Source: Candidatus Aminicenantota bacterium (GTDB lineage: Bacteria > Acidobacteriota > Aminicenantia > JAMOAD01). From it: 64,000 nt of DNA. The notes under the pieces are model-generated. The model ran no database searches and had not been told where the DNA came from. It worked only from the letters and a program-made list of their open reading frames with translations. Of the stretch, positions 28,955 to 37,832 are shown piece by piece; position 1 is the stretch's first letter, and each line of letters begins with the position of its first letter. The stretch is taken from positions 25,652 to 89,651 of the forward strand of contig JAMOUT010000087.1 of the NCBI GenBank assembly GCA_027061995.1. The letters are read 5' to 3'. The position numbers and the translations under genes are program-made.

Positions 28955-29332
28955 ATGAGAAAAGAGATAATATCCGAGAATGCTCCTCAAGCGATAGGCC
29001 CCTATTCCCAAGGGATAGAAACCGATAATTTCGTTTTTTTATCCGGACAAATCGGAATAACCGAGAAAGGGAAACTTGCAACAGGGGGAACAACCGGACA
29101 ATTCAAACAAATTATGAAAAATATCAAATATATACTGAAAGAACTGAATTTGGATTTATCAGCAATAGTTAAAACAACCATTTTTTTAAAAGATATGAAT
29201 GATTTCCAAGCGATTAATTCAGTTTACGAAGACTATTGGACAAAACCCTATCCCGCCCGCTCAACGGTCGAAGTAGCAAAATTACCAAAAGATGTTAATA
29301 TAGAGATTGAGGTTATTGCAGTAAAAAATTAG
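28955..29332 (+). CDS. ridA: RidA family imine/enamine deaminase
   Basis: Hydrolyses reactive enamine/imine intermediates produced by PLP enzymes; forms cytosolic trimers. The 125-aa protein shows the family start APQAIGPYSQGI, FLSGQIG and the signature PYPARSTVEVAKLPKDVNIEIEVIA with the catalytic Arg (about residue 104). ATG at 28955 is chosen because AAAGGAGGT ends 4 nt before it; an upstream in-frame GTG overlaps the ribosome site. It diverges from folE. A short AT-only hairpin with a T-run follows. Confidence 0.95.
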   Translation: MRKEIISENAPQAIGPYSQGIETDNFVFLSGQIGITEKGKLATGGTTGQFKQIMKNIKYILKELNLDLSAIVKTTIFLKDMNDFQAINSVYEDYWTKPYPARSTVEVAKLPKDVNIEIEVIAVKN

Positions 29333-29351
29333 CAGTGGAAATAATAAACGG

Positions 29352-29378
29352 AATAATATAAATTCAATATTATTTTTT
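29352..29378 (+). terminator. Probable terminator after ridA
   Basis: An 8-bp AT-only stem (29352-29359 with 29367-29374), 7-nt loop and a T-run, 19 nt after the ridA stop. It is weak thermodynamically but has the right layout. Confidence 0.5.
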
Positions 29379-29560
29379 CGTGAATCTAAAAATATCTTTT
29401 TTAATATTTCTAATTTTAAAATCTAAAACAACTTTTGAAAGCAACAAATACTTAAAACCCGAAAACCTGCCAAATATATTCATATATTAATACTTAACAA
29501 ACTCATATTACTATCCGATACAAATACGCTAAATGTTTGTAGTCGCAATGATTACCCTAA

Positions 29561-29589
29561 TTGACTTTTTAACTTAATAATCTTATATT
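29561..29589 (+). promoter_or_regulatory. Sigma-70-type promoter giving a leaderless mRNA for the kinase-SBP pair
   Basis: -35 TTGACT (29561-29566), 17-nt spacer, -10 TATATT (29584-29589), then 5 nt to the ATG at 29595. No Shine-Dalgarno is present, so the transcript should begin at or within a base or two of the ATG. Confidence 0.65.
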
Positions 29590-29594
29590 ATATT

Positions 29595-30920
29595 ATGAAA
29601 AGGGCTTTATCACTTAAAAGCTATATAGTGATCGTTTCCACTGTGATGGTATTTTTTTTGATAATGAATTCCATAATAATAGGGGCAATTTCTTATAAAA
29701 CCCTTTATAAAAATGTAAATGATTTGATTGATGTAATTACTACACAATTCTTGGAAAGGCATAAGGATTTACTTCTTGTCGGAGACATATTCACTCTCTC
29801 AAACAAAACAAAGGAATTTCTTAAAAAGAGAGATATGATTGTCGGAATTGAAATATCCGATAAAAAACACAATTTGATAATTGATGAAAAGGAGAAAGGG
29901 ATAGATAAGAAATTAAACTACAAACAAATTAAAAAAAATATCTTACATGAAAACAGATACATAGGAGAAGCTGTATTTTACATAGACTTTAACAGATATA
30001 AAAATCTATCAGGTAAAATAATATTAACAATATCTTTCATTATTCTTTTTTTTGTTCTGATTATTTCCTTCATATCCATTACTATGAGTAAAATCGTATC
30101 GGATGAAATAAAAAAATTGGAAACATATATGAAAGAAAAAGAATCCAAAAACTTTATAATGAAAACCTCCGAATTTAGAATCAAAGAGATAAAAAATTAC
30201 ATAATGAGAATTAAAGAAGATATATCAACGATAAATTTTTTAGAGAGTGAAATAGAAAGAAAGAATAACCTTGCAATGATAGGAAATTTCACCGCCTCCA
30301 TAGTTCACGATATAAGAAATCCTTTAACCGTTGTTCTTTCTTATTCCGAAATAATGGAGAAGAAGACTGATAATAACGATATTAAGAATAAATCGGAAAA
30401 AATAAAAAATTCAGCAACAAAAATAAAAAGAATGTTAGATGATATTCTCTCTTTTGTAAAAGAGAAGGATATTGAGATTGAAATAGAACCGAGAATACCT
30501 GAAAAGATAATAAAAGGCGCATTGGATGATCTTGAACCTTTAATAAACAGAAAGATGATTAATATTGAAATAAAAAAAGAGACAAATGGTAAATGTTTGG
30601 CAGACGGATACAGACTTTCAAGAGCAATCGAAAATATTATAAAAAATGCAATAGAGGCATCCGAAAAAAAACAGAAAATTGAAATAAGGATTTCCGAGAA
30701 GGATACAAATATATTATTTAAAATAAGAGATTATGCAGGAGGTATTCCCGAAGAGATTAAAGAAACCATTTTCGAGGCTTTTACCACAAAATCCAAGAAA
30801 ACAGGCACCGGTTTAGGGCTTTTTATAACTAAGAATATTATTGATAAACACAAAGGAAAAATCTATTTTGTAAATAAAACAAACGGAACAGAGTTTGTTA
30901 TTGAAGTTCCGAAAGCATGA
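29595..30920 (+). CDS. Membrane sensor histidine kinase (orphan)
   Basis: A 441-aa kinase. TM1 (about 11-33) and TM2 (about 141-163) enclose a small extracytoplasmic sensor domain of about 105 residues. A coiled-coil linker leads to the HisKA domain with the phospho-acceptor H238 in SIVHDIRNPLT, and a HATPase domain with IKNAIEAS (N box), DYAGGIP (G1) and GTGLGLFITKNI (G2). No response regulator is nearby. The next gene overlaps its stop by 4 nt (ATGA) and encodes an exported solute-binding protein, which suggests ligand sensing through that partner. Confidence 0.92.
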   Translation: MKRALSLKSYIVIVSTVMVFFLIMNSIIIGAISYKTLYKNVNDLIDVITTQFLERHKDLLLVGDIFTLSNKTKEFLKKRDMIVGIEISDKKHNLIIDEKEKGIDKKLNYKQIKKNILHENRYIGEAVFYIDFNRYKNLSGKIILTISFIILFFVLIISFISITMSKIVSDEIKKLETYMKEKESKNFIMKTSEFRIKEIKNYIMRIKEDISTINFLESEIERKNNLAMIGNFTASIVHDIRNPLTVVLSYSEIMEKKTDNNDIKNKSEKIKNSATKIKRMLDDILSFVKEKDIEIEIEPRIPEKIIKGALDDLEPLINRKMINIEIKKETNGKCLADGYRLSRAIENIIKNAIEASEKKQKIEIRISEKDTNILFKIRDYAGGIPEEIKETIFEAFTTKSKKTGTGLGLFITKNIIDKHKGKIYFVNKTNGTEFVIEVPKA

Positions 30921-32341
30921 TTAAAAAAAGATTATTATACGGATTATTAATTTTATCCATAATCGGACAAATTCATCTATTATCCGGTGAACTAAAACTC
31001 TTTATAGAAGGGAAATGGTTTAACTTACCTTATTATAAAAACACATTCATGATGAATCAATTTATCTTTTCACAAGTTTATGAACCCATCGCAAATTATA
31101 CTCCCGAATACTCAATTACCTATGGAATAGCAAAGAATTGGTATGTATCTCCGAATTGGAAATACATTGAATTTAAAATAAATACAAACAGATATTTTCC
31201 CGATGGTTCTTCCGTAAATATTGAGGATATTAAAAATAATTTTAAGAATTTTTTCAATGCTCCGCCATTAAACTCTTTTAGGATTATTAAAAAATATATA
31301 TTAGCGGAAGATTTCTTTAAAAAAGTTAATGATTCTACATTCAGGATATATTTTAAAAAACCTTTCCCAAAAATTTTTAATTTTTTCCCTATACCAATGA
31401 TGCGTATATCAAAAAAATCAAAAGATTCACCTTTTTTATTAGGAACAGGACCATATAAATTGGAAAAAGTGAAAAATAACATTATTTTTCTTAAAAAGAA
31501 TAAATATTATAAAGAAAAACCTATGTTTTCCGATAGAATATTGGTTGTGTTTAATAGTAATGTCAGAGATATAGGAAAGTTAGCAAAAAAATATGATCTT
31601 CTGATTCTTATGCATAGAAAAGAAATATTTATTAATGGATTTAAGAAGAATGAGATTAAACTACCCATACTTATGTTTTTTGCACTAAAAACCGGTAATG
31701 GTTTATTTAAAACTTATGAAAACAGAAGGAACTTTTATTGCAGTTTAAAAGAAAACAGATTATTATCCCAAATTGACAAACTCGGTTATAAATTTTTAAG
31801 ATATAAAAGGATTATTCTCCCCGGGCTTGCAGGTTACGGATTAAAAACATCATTCCCTTTAAAAGATGAAATCTGCAAAAATTATAAAAAGAAGCCCCTC
31901 AAAGTTAAATTAAATATTCCCTCCCCCATATTTGAAAAAATTAATTTTAACTCTGTTTTCAACGAAAATATTAAAATAACAAAAAATAAAACAAAAGATT
32001 TTGATGTTAAATTTATAGTGGGGGGAATAGCAACCTCCATACCTTTTCCCATTTATCTTTATGATATATTTGAAGAAAATACGGAAAAGTATTACGGAAA
32101 TTGGTTCGTAAAAGAATTAGTTAATATTTATACTGAGACTAACAATCTTCAATTGTCAAAAAAACTTATAAAATTTGAAAAGACTATCAATAATAAATTA
32201 GCTGTCATACCGGTAGGAGCATCAAAATACAGTTTTGTTGACATCTTTATTAAAAACAACATAGAGGGATTTAATAAAAATGCGGGAGCTCTATTTATTT
32301 ACGAAAAACTTTCTAAATTAAAAAGAAAGTCATCTGATTAA
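30917..32341 (+). CDS. Exported family-5 (peptide/nickel-type) solute-binding protein, divergent
   Basis: A 474-aa protein with a signal peptide (about 1-24) and a divergent SBP_bac_5 fold. FSQVYEPIANYTPEYSITYGIAKNW and FKINTNRYFPDGSSVNIEDIKNNF (about 50-110) match the family's conserved N-lobe, as does LLGTGPYKLEK (about 175-185). The later half is Lys/Ile-rich and poorly conserved. No ABC permease or ATPase gene follows, so transport is unlikely to be local. The 4-nt overlap with a sensor kinase suggests it presents a ligand to the kinase. Confidence 0.78.
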   Translation: MIKKRLLYGLLILSIIGQIHLLSGELKLFIEGKWFNLPYYKNTFMMNQFIFSQVYEPIANYTPEYSITYGIAKNWYVSPNWKYIEFKINTNRYFPDGSSVNIEDIKNNFKNFFNAPPLNSFRIIKKYILAEDFFKKVNDSTFRIYFKKPFPKIFNFFPIPMMRISKKSKDSPFLLGTGPYKLEKVKNNIIFLKKNKYYKEKPMFSDRILVVFNSNVRDIGKLAKKYDLLILMHRKEIFINGFKKNEIKLPILMFFALKTGNGLFKTYENRRNFYCSLKENRLLSQIDKLGYKFLRYKRIILPGLAGYGLKTSFPLKDEICKNYKKKPLKVKLNIPSPIFEKINFNSVFNENIKITKNKTKDFDVKFIVGGIATSIPFPIYLYDIFEENTEKYYGNWFVKELVNIYTETNNLQLSKKLIKFEKTINNKLAVIPVGASKYSFVDIFIKNNIEGFNKNAGALFIYEKLSKLKRKSSD

Positions 32342-32448
32342 TTCCATTCTATTTTTTAACACCTGTAACTCCAATTGTTTTTATGCTGGAAAAATCAATT
32401 GTAAAATGTTATATTAACTATTAATAATTAATATTTTGGAGGTTTCTT

Positions 32449-34464
32449 ATGATAAATAATATTGATATTTCAAAGGCTATGCAAATCAGATTGGATGATG
32501 AATTGCCGGAAATGCCGGAGTTTAAAGAGGGAATAAGAAGGGCTCCCAAAAGAGATTTTAATTTATCTGAAAAGGAAACAGAGATTGCTCTGAAAAATGC
32601 TCTGAGATATATCCCCCCGCAACATCATGAAAAAATGGCAGTTGAATTTATGAATGAACTTAAAACAAGAGGTAGAATTTACGGATACAGATTCAGACCA
32701 AAGGGGAGAATATATGGTAAACCCATTGATGAATATAAAGGAAAATCAATAGAAGGTAAAGCTTTTCAGGTTATGATAGATAATAATCTTGATTTTGAAG
32801 TTGCTCTTTACCCTTATGAACTTGTAACCTATGGTGAAACAGGTCAGGTTTGCCAAAATTGGATGCAATACAGATTAATAAAAAAATATCTTGAAAATCT
32901 TACAAGAGATCATACTCTCGTTTTACATTCGGGACATCCTCTCGGACTTTTCAAATCAAATGAAAATGCTCCGCGAGTAATAATAACCAATGCCCTTATG
33001 GTGGGGATGTTCGATAATCAGGAAAACTGGCATAAAGCCATGGCACTCGGTGTTGCAAACTACGGACAGATGACCGCAGGCGGTTGGATGTATATAGGAC
33101 CTCAGGGGATTGTCCACGGAACATATACGACCATCTTGAATGCGGGAAGACTAAGACTCGGTATTAAAGATGATTTACGGGGAAAACTGTTCGTAAGCTC
33201 GGGTCTCGGAGGGATGAGCGGAGCTCAGGCAAAATCGGTGGAGATTGCAAAAGGGGTGGGAATCATCGCTGAAGTTGATTATTCAAGGATAGAAACAAGG
33301 ATAAATCAAGGATGGGTGGGAGAACTTGCAAAAACACCGGAAGAGGCTTTTGAAAGAGCGAAAAAATTCATAAAAGAGAAAACTCCTCGCTCAATTGCTT
33401 TTCACGGAAATATAGTTGATCTTCTCGAATATGCGGTTAAACATAATGAACATATAGATCTTTTATCGGATCAAACATCCTGCCACGCACCTTATGACGG
33501 CGGATACTGCCCTCAGGGATTAACTTTCGAGCAAAGAACGGAAATGCTTGCCAAAGATAAAGATAAATTCAGAGAACTTGTTGATAAATCACTGAGAAAA
33601 CATTATAACCTGATAAAAGAACTAACCGAAAGGGGAACATACTTTTTTGATTATGGTAACTCTTTTATGAAAGCTGTTTATGATGCGGGTGTTAAAGAGA
33701 TATCAAAAAACGGAATTGATGAAAAAGACGGTTTTATATTCCCATCTTATGTTGAAGATATTATGGGGCCCATTATGTTTGATTATGGCTATGGTCCTTT
33801 CAGATGGGTTTGCCTCAGCGGTAAAGAGGAAGATTTGATAAAAACAGACCAAGCGGCGGCAGATTGCATTAATCCCGAAAGAAGATATCAGGATAAAGAT
33901 AATTATATATGGGTAAAAGATGCCATGAAAAACAAACTCGTCGTAGGGACTCAGGCAAGAATACTTTATCAGGATGCCGAAGGGAGAAGGGATATAGCTC
34001 TTAAATTCAATAAAATGGTCAGAGGCGGAGAAGTTGGTCCAATTATGATAGGAAGAGATCATCATGATACGGGTGGAACTGATTCACCTTTCAGAGAAAC
34101 AGCTAATATTAAAGATGGCTCAAACATTATGGCTGATATGGCTTCCCATTGTTTTGCGGGAAATGCCGCGCGAGGGATGAGTTTAATAGCTCTTCATAAT
34201 GGAGGGGGAGTCGGTATAGGGAAAGCCATAAACAGTGGTTTTGGTCTTGTTCTTGATGGCTCGGAGAGAGTTGATAATATAATCAGATCCGCTATGATGT
34301 GGGATGTTATGGGTGGAGTTGCAAGAAGAGCATGGGCAAGAAACGAGAATGCAATATCAACCTCAATAGAACATAATAAAAAATATTCTGATACTGATCA
34401 TATAACAATCCCGTTTGTAGCGGAGGATGAACTTGTGAAAAAAGTGGTAAAAAACAATTTATAA
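32449..34464 (+). CDS. hutU: Urocanate hydratase
   Basis: Second step of histidine breakdown: urocanate to imidazolone propionate, using tightly bound NAD+. The family core is unmistakable: LVLHSGHPLGLFKS, MTAGGWMYIGPQGIVHGTYTT (about 205-225), VSSGLGGMSGAQ (NAD-binding, about 245-256), DQTSCHAPYDGGYCPQG (about 342-358), YGPFRWVCLSG with the active-site-region Cys, and FRETANIKDGSN. At 671 aa it is the longer variant (the classical enzyme has about 555). It has a GGAGG ribosome site. hutH is 17.6 kb upstream on the same strand, but hutI and hutG/ftcD are not seen, so the pathway is dispersed. Confidence 0.96.
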   Translation: MINNIDISKAMQIRLDDELPEMPEFKEGIRRAPKRDFNLSEKETEIALKNALRYIPPQHHEKMAVEFMNELKTRGRIYGYRFRPKGRIYGKPIDEYKGKSIEGKAFQVMIDNNLDFEVALYPYELVTYGETGQVCQNWMQYRLIKKYLENLTRDHTLVLHSGHPLGLFKSNENAPRVIITNALMVGMFDNQENWHKAMALGVANYGQMTAGGWMYIGPQGIVHGTYTTILNAGRLRLGIKDDLRGKLFVSSGLGGMSGAQAKSVEIAKGVGIIAEVDYSRIETRINQGWVGELAKTPEEAFERAKKFIKEKTPRSIAFHGNIVDLLEYAVKHNEHIDLLSDQTSCHAPYDGGYCPQGLTFEQRTEMLAKDKDKFRELVDKSLRKHYNLIKELTERGTYFFDYGNSFMKAVYDAGVKEISKNGIDEKDGFIFPSYVEDIMGPIMFDYGYGPFRWVCLSGKEEDLIKTDQAAADCINPERRYQDKDNYIWVKDAMKNKLVVGTQARILYQDAEGRRDIALKFNKMVRGGEVGPIMIGRDHHDTGGTDSPFRETANIKDGSNIMADMASHCFAGNAARGMSLIALHNGGGVGIGKAINSGFGLVLDGSERVDNIIRSAMMWDVMGGVARRAWARNENAISTSIEHNKKYSDTDHITIPFVAEDELVKKVVKNNL

Positions 34465-34465
34465 T

Positions 34466-34502
34466 AAAAAAAGGGGCAAACTTTTATCAAAGTTTGCCCC
34501 TT
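34466..34502. terminator. Terminator shared by hutU and the Qmo/Hdr operon
   Basis: A perfect 14-bp stem (34471-34484 with 34489-34502) and a 4-nt loop. On the minus strand it is followed by a run of seven U, making a strong terminator for the operon that ends at 34520. On the plus strand it lies just after hutU with a weaker T tail. Confidence 0.88.
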
Positions 34503-34519
34503 AATCATAAAACTATCAA

Positions 34520-35611
34520 TTATTCTTTATTTTTCAATTCCGCAAGCCAAAGTGCCACAGGTCTATACATAAGATGTGAGAATTTTGTAAAAGGGAGAGT
34601 AATTATCAATTCGAACACTATTATGAGATGAAGTGCAAAACTAACATAATACCCTTTAAAAAACAAACTCCATCTGCATATATCAAGCGCATAACCCGAA
34701 AGAATAGCCAAAAAGATTAGTATGATAAAAATCCAATCCGTGTGATGTGAGTATTTGGAATAATTATCTTTTTGTTTCCCCCTTTTATAGAGGAAATATA
34801 CAGAACCGTATATAGCGGGTAATCCTGAAACAATTCCTATTATCTTCGGGATTATTTTAAGAGTGCTTTGAGTTGAGATAAACAGATCAATCATCATAAC
34901 GGTTATCGTTGCTATAAACAAACCTATAAAACCCCAAACAAGCGATAGATGGGCTATATATCTGCTTTTATCTTCACACTCCGAAAATTTCTTCTGAGCA
35001 AGAACCTCTTTGAACAATACATCAAAAAATCCTTTTACCGATTCGGAAAATTTAAAACTCTTTTTCTTAAACCCGTTAACACTTTTCATCATTACATATA
35101 TTTGAAAAAAAGCTAACAGTATAAGGAAAATAAAAGCGATTATCCCGCCGTCATGAAGAGTATCAAGGCTAATCATAGACAAAGGATTGATTTTCTCCAT
35201 ATCGGGATAATTACCGAAGATATAAATTCCCCCTATTGCAAGAAGTGTAAGAATTATCCATGCAAAAACGGAAGAGAACCCATTATAAAAAATATCGGCA
35301 ACCTTCCCGAGTGAAAACTTTCTTATCTGATATCTTCTGAGAGCCATCATTAAACCACCGGGGTCAGCATCTCTCGGACAAGTATCCGAACACTCTCCGC
35401 AATAATAGCAAAGCCACGGGTCCATAGAGGAATTAATCTTATCTTCCAATCCGAGAATGGTCGCTCTTATCATCTTTCGGGGAAAAGAGTTATCTTCCGT
35501 AGAAAGGGGGCAAATTGCCGTGCAATTTCCGCAATTATAGCAAGCATTTATATCAAAAGCACCGTATTGTTTTATCTTTTCCGAAAATTCCGAATTTATC
35601 TTGTGCATCAT
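34520..35611 (-). CDS. qmoC: QmoC-like iron-sulfur/cytochrome b membrane subunit
   Basis: Fusion of an HdrC-type ferredoxin with an HdrE/NarI-like membrane cytochrome, as in QmoC. Two [4Fe-4S] sites: C24, C27, C30, C34 and C68, C71, C74, C78. The membrane part (about 110-355) has around six helices, and several His residues in or near them (such as HLSLVWG and HLIIVFE) could bind haem b. The 363 aa fit QmoC. It should exchange electrons between the quinone pool and the soluble HdrA/QmoA flavoproteins encoded upstream. The start overlaps the winged-helix gene by 4 nt; it is last in the operon. Confidence 0.88.
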   Translation of the reverse strand: MMHKINSEFSEKIKQYGAFDINACYNCGNCTAICPLSTEDNSFPRKMIRATILGLEDKINSSMDPWLCYYCGECSDTCPRDADPGGLMMALRRYQIRKFSLGKVADIFYNGFSSVFAWIILTLLAIGGIYIFGNYPDMEKINPLSMISLDTLHDGGIIAFIFLILLAFFQIYVMMKSVNGFKKKSFKFSESVKGFFDVLFKEVLAQKKFSECEDKSRYIAHLSLVWGFIGLFIATITVMMIDLFISTQSTLKIIPKIIGIVSGLPAIYGSVYFLYKRGKQKDNYSKYSHHTDWIFIILIFLAILSGYALDICRWSLFFKGYYVSFALHLIIVFELIITLPFTKFSHLMYRPVALWLAELKNKE

Positions 35612-35892
35612 TTCCTCCCCTTTAATTCATAAAAATAATAATCATCATCGGAAACTTCTCCTGTTTCCTCTATATATCCGTATTTTCTACATGTCATAAC
35701 ATTATAGGTAACATCGGATAGAGGCAGATTCATAATCTCGGCTATCTGTGGGATTGTCTTAGGACCTGTTGACAATGCTTTTGCAATAGATTTTCTGATT
35801 TTCATAAATTTTCTTGTTTCCTCAACTTTTTTTTCGGAAACTTTCATCTTGTTTTTTATATATTTAAGGGTTTTTTCCTGATCCCAACTCAT
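35608..35892 (-). CDS. Small winged-helix protein inside the Qmo/Hdr operon
   Basis: A 94-aa protein with a charged helical start (about 1-35) followed by a winged-helix fold: IRKSIAKALSTGPKTIPQIAEIMNLPLSDVTYNVMTCRKYGYIEETGEV. It resembles small regulators or structural wHTH domains. It overlaps both neighbours by 4 nt (hdrA upstream, qmoC downstream), so it is made in step with the complex. It may be a subunit or assembly factor rather than a DNA-binding regulator, since an ArsR-type regulator already heads the operon. Function unknown. Confidence 0.75.
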   Translation of the reverse strand: MSWDQEKTLKYIKNKMKVSEKKVEETRKFMKIRKSIAKALSTGPKTIPQIAEIMNLPLSDVTYNVMTCRKYGYIEETGEVSDDDYYFYELKGRK

Positions 35893-37832
35893 CCGTTCAC
35901 CTCCTCCATTATTCCGTCTATCATCCCCATTATCTCTTTATTGGTATAACCTTTAAGTTCTATGGCTCGCTGTTCGCAAACAGGGATACATGAGCCGCAT
36001 CCTTTACATAATGCCTCGTTTACATAGGCAATAGTCTTTCCTTCCGCCTCTTTTTTTTCTATTGCATCATATATGCAAACTTCATCACATTTTCCGCACC
36101 ACTCGCAAGCATTTTTATTTACAATAGCAACAATAGGTTCAAGCTGCAGAGTTCCACCGGAAAGAAGTGAATATGTTTTTGCGGAAGATGATAAAGATGA
36201 GAGAATTGATTCGGTCAAATTCTTAGGCCCCTGACTTGTTCCGGCTATAAAAACTCCGTCAATAACAGTTTCAACAGGTCTTAATTTAGGATGAATCTCA
36301 TTAAAGAATCTATCCCTTCCTATCGGGACTTTGAAAATCTTTTCAAGTCTTTCATTATTTCTCGGAACCATTCCCGTTACAAGAACAATAAGATCAGGAT
36401 TAATCTCTATCTCCTCCCCTTCGGTTAACAAGTCTTTAATTCTGACAATAGTGTTTTCACCCTCTGTTATAACTTCGGGAGGTTGATTTTCATCGAATTT
36501 CAGATATATATCCCCGTTTTTACATGAGTCTCTGTATAAAAGTTCCTGTTTCCCGTAAGTTCTTATATCTCTGAAAAGATGATATGTTTTTATATCCTTG
36601 TATTTTTCCTTAAGTAAAAGGGAGGTATGAATTGCAGCCGTGCAACAAAATCTCGAACAATATTTATTATCTCCCCCTTTTTGTCTGCTACCGACACAAT
36701 AGATAAAACCTATGTTTTTAATCTCTTTATTATTAAAAACAAGCTTCCCGTTACTCAATTCCATCAATCTTCTAAACTGCTGTAAACTAAGGACAGTATC
36801 ACTGTTTTTATAACCGTATTCACCCTCCTTAGGTTCATAAGGGGAAAAACCGGTGGTTAAAATCACAGCTCCTATCTTAAGATTGAGTTTTTCCACCTTT
36901 TGGTTAAAATCAAAAACCTCGGGACAAGTTTGTTCACATATACCGCATTTTGTGCAATTATCAATATCAATGGCAGGCTGTTCGGGAAAAGCTTTTTTAT
37001 AATTTTTATAGATAGCTTTTCTTTTTGTTAAACCAAAGTTAAATTCATCGGGAACTTCAACAGGACACTGTTTGATAATCTCCTCAAATTTTTCACACCC
37101 CTTATCGGTTTTAATGAATCTGGGATGAATTTTGATTCCAAGATCAAAATTTCCAACGCACCCTGAAAATGATTCAACTTCAGCTCCTGTCCATATTTTA
37201 ATATTATTTCTTTTTATTATCTCTTTATAAAGTCTTTCAACAAGCTCTTCCCCTCTCTCTCCGCTTTCAAAAAGAGCTCCCCACTGAGAGATTCTACCTC
37301 CGAGAAAATGCTCTTTCTCTATAAGATAAACATTAAGTCCCGTATCAGCAAGTTCTATGGCGGCTCTCATTCCGGCAGCACCTCCGCCGATAACCGCAAC
37401 TCCGTTTGTAACGGATATCTCATTAGGAGTCAGAGGTTTTGCCTGAGCGGCTCTTCTAATTCCCGATCTGACAAGCCTAATCGCTTTCTCAGTGGCTTCT
37501 TCCGGTTTATCCGAATGCGCCCATGAATCCTGCTCCCTAATATTAACCTGAATATATTCATAAGGGTTTATCCCCGCTCTTTCGGCAACACTTCTGAAAG
37601 TATGAAGATGAAGTTTGGGAGAGCATGAAGCAACAACCATTCCGTCAAGTTTGTTTTCAAGAATATCCTGAACCATCTCTTTTTGACTTGAATCAGAACA
37701 AGCAAAAACAGTTGTTTTTGCCAAAACAACACCTTCCTCATTTTCAACCGAGTGCATAACCTTTTTAACATCAACATAATCGGAGATATTGCCACCGCAA
37801 TGACAAATATATACACCTATTCTTTTCTTCAT
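35889..37832 (-). CDS. hdrA: HdrA-type FAD/iron-sulfur flavoprotein (QmoB-like, without the MvhD domain)
   Basis: Full-length HdrA of 647 aa, the flavoprotein core of heterodisulfide-reductase-like complexes. The N-terminal VYICHCGGNI (about 6-15) is followed by the FAD motif AVIGGGAAGMRAA (about 155-167), a ferredoxin site in NCTKCGICEQTCP (about 295-307), the HdrA signature CVGSR...YCSRFCC (about 385-405), a second dinucleotide region, and two C-terminal [4Fe-4S] motifs CEWCGKCDEVC and CKGCGSCIPVC (about 585-625). QmoB normally carries an extra MvhD-like C-terminus; here that part is a separate gene (39108-39554). It overlaps the QmoA-like gene by 4 nt. Confidence 0.92.
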   Translation of the reverse strand: MKKRIGVYICHCGGNISDYVDVKKVMHSVENEEGVVLAKTTVFACSDSSQKEMVQDILENKLDGMVVASCSPKLHLHTFRSVAERAGINPYEYIQVNIREQDSWAHSDKPEEATEKAIRLVRSGIRRAAQAKPLTPNEISVTNGVAVIGGGAAGMRAAIELADTGLNVYLIEKEHFLGGRISQWGALFESGERGEELVERLYKEIIKRNNIKIWTGAEVESFSGCVGNFDLGIKIHPRFIKTDKGCEKFEEIIKQCPVEVPDEFNFGLTKRKAIYKNYKKAFPEQPAIDIDNCTKCGICEQTCPEVFDFNQKVEKLNLKIGAVILTTGFSPYEPKEGEYGYKNSDTVLSLQQFRRLMELSNGKLVFNNKEIKNIGFIYCVGSRQKGGDNKYCSRFCCTAAIHTSLLLKEKYKDIKTYHLFRDIRTYGKQELLYRDSCKNGDIYLKFDENQPPEVITEGENTIVRIKDLLTEGEEIEINPDLIVLVTGMVPRNNERLEKIFKVPIGRDRFFNEIHPKLRPVETVIDGVFIAGTSQGPKNLTESILSSLSSSAKTYSLLSGGTLQLEPIVAIVNKNACEWCGKCDEVCIYDAIEKKEAEGKTIAYVNEALCKGCGSCIPVCEQRAIELKGYTNKEIMGMIDGIMEEVNG

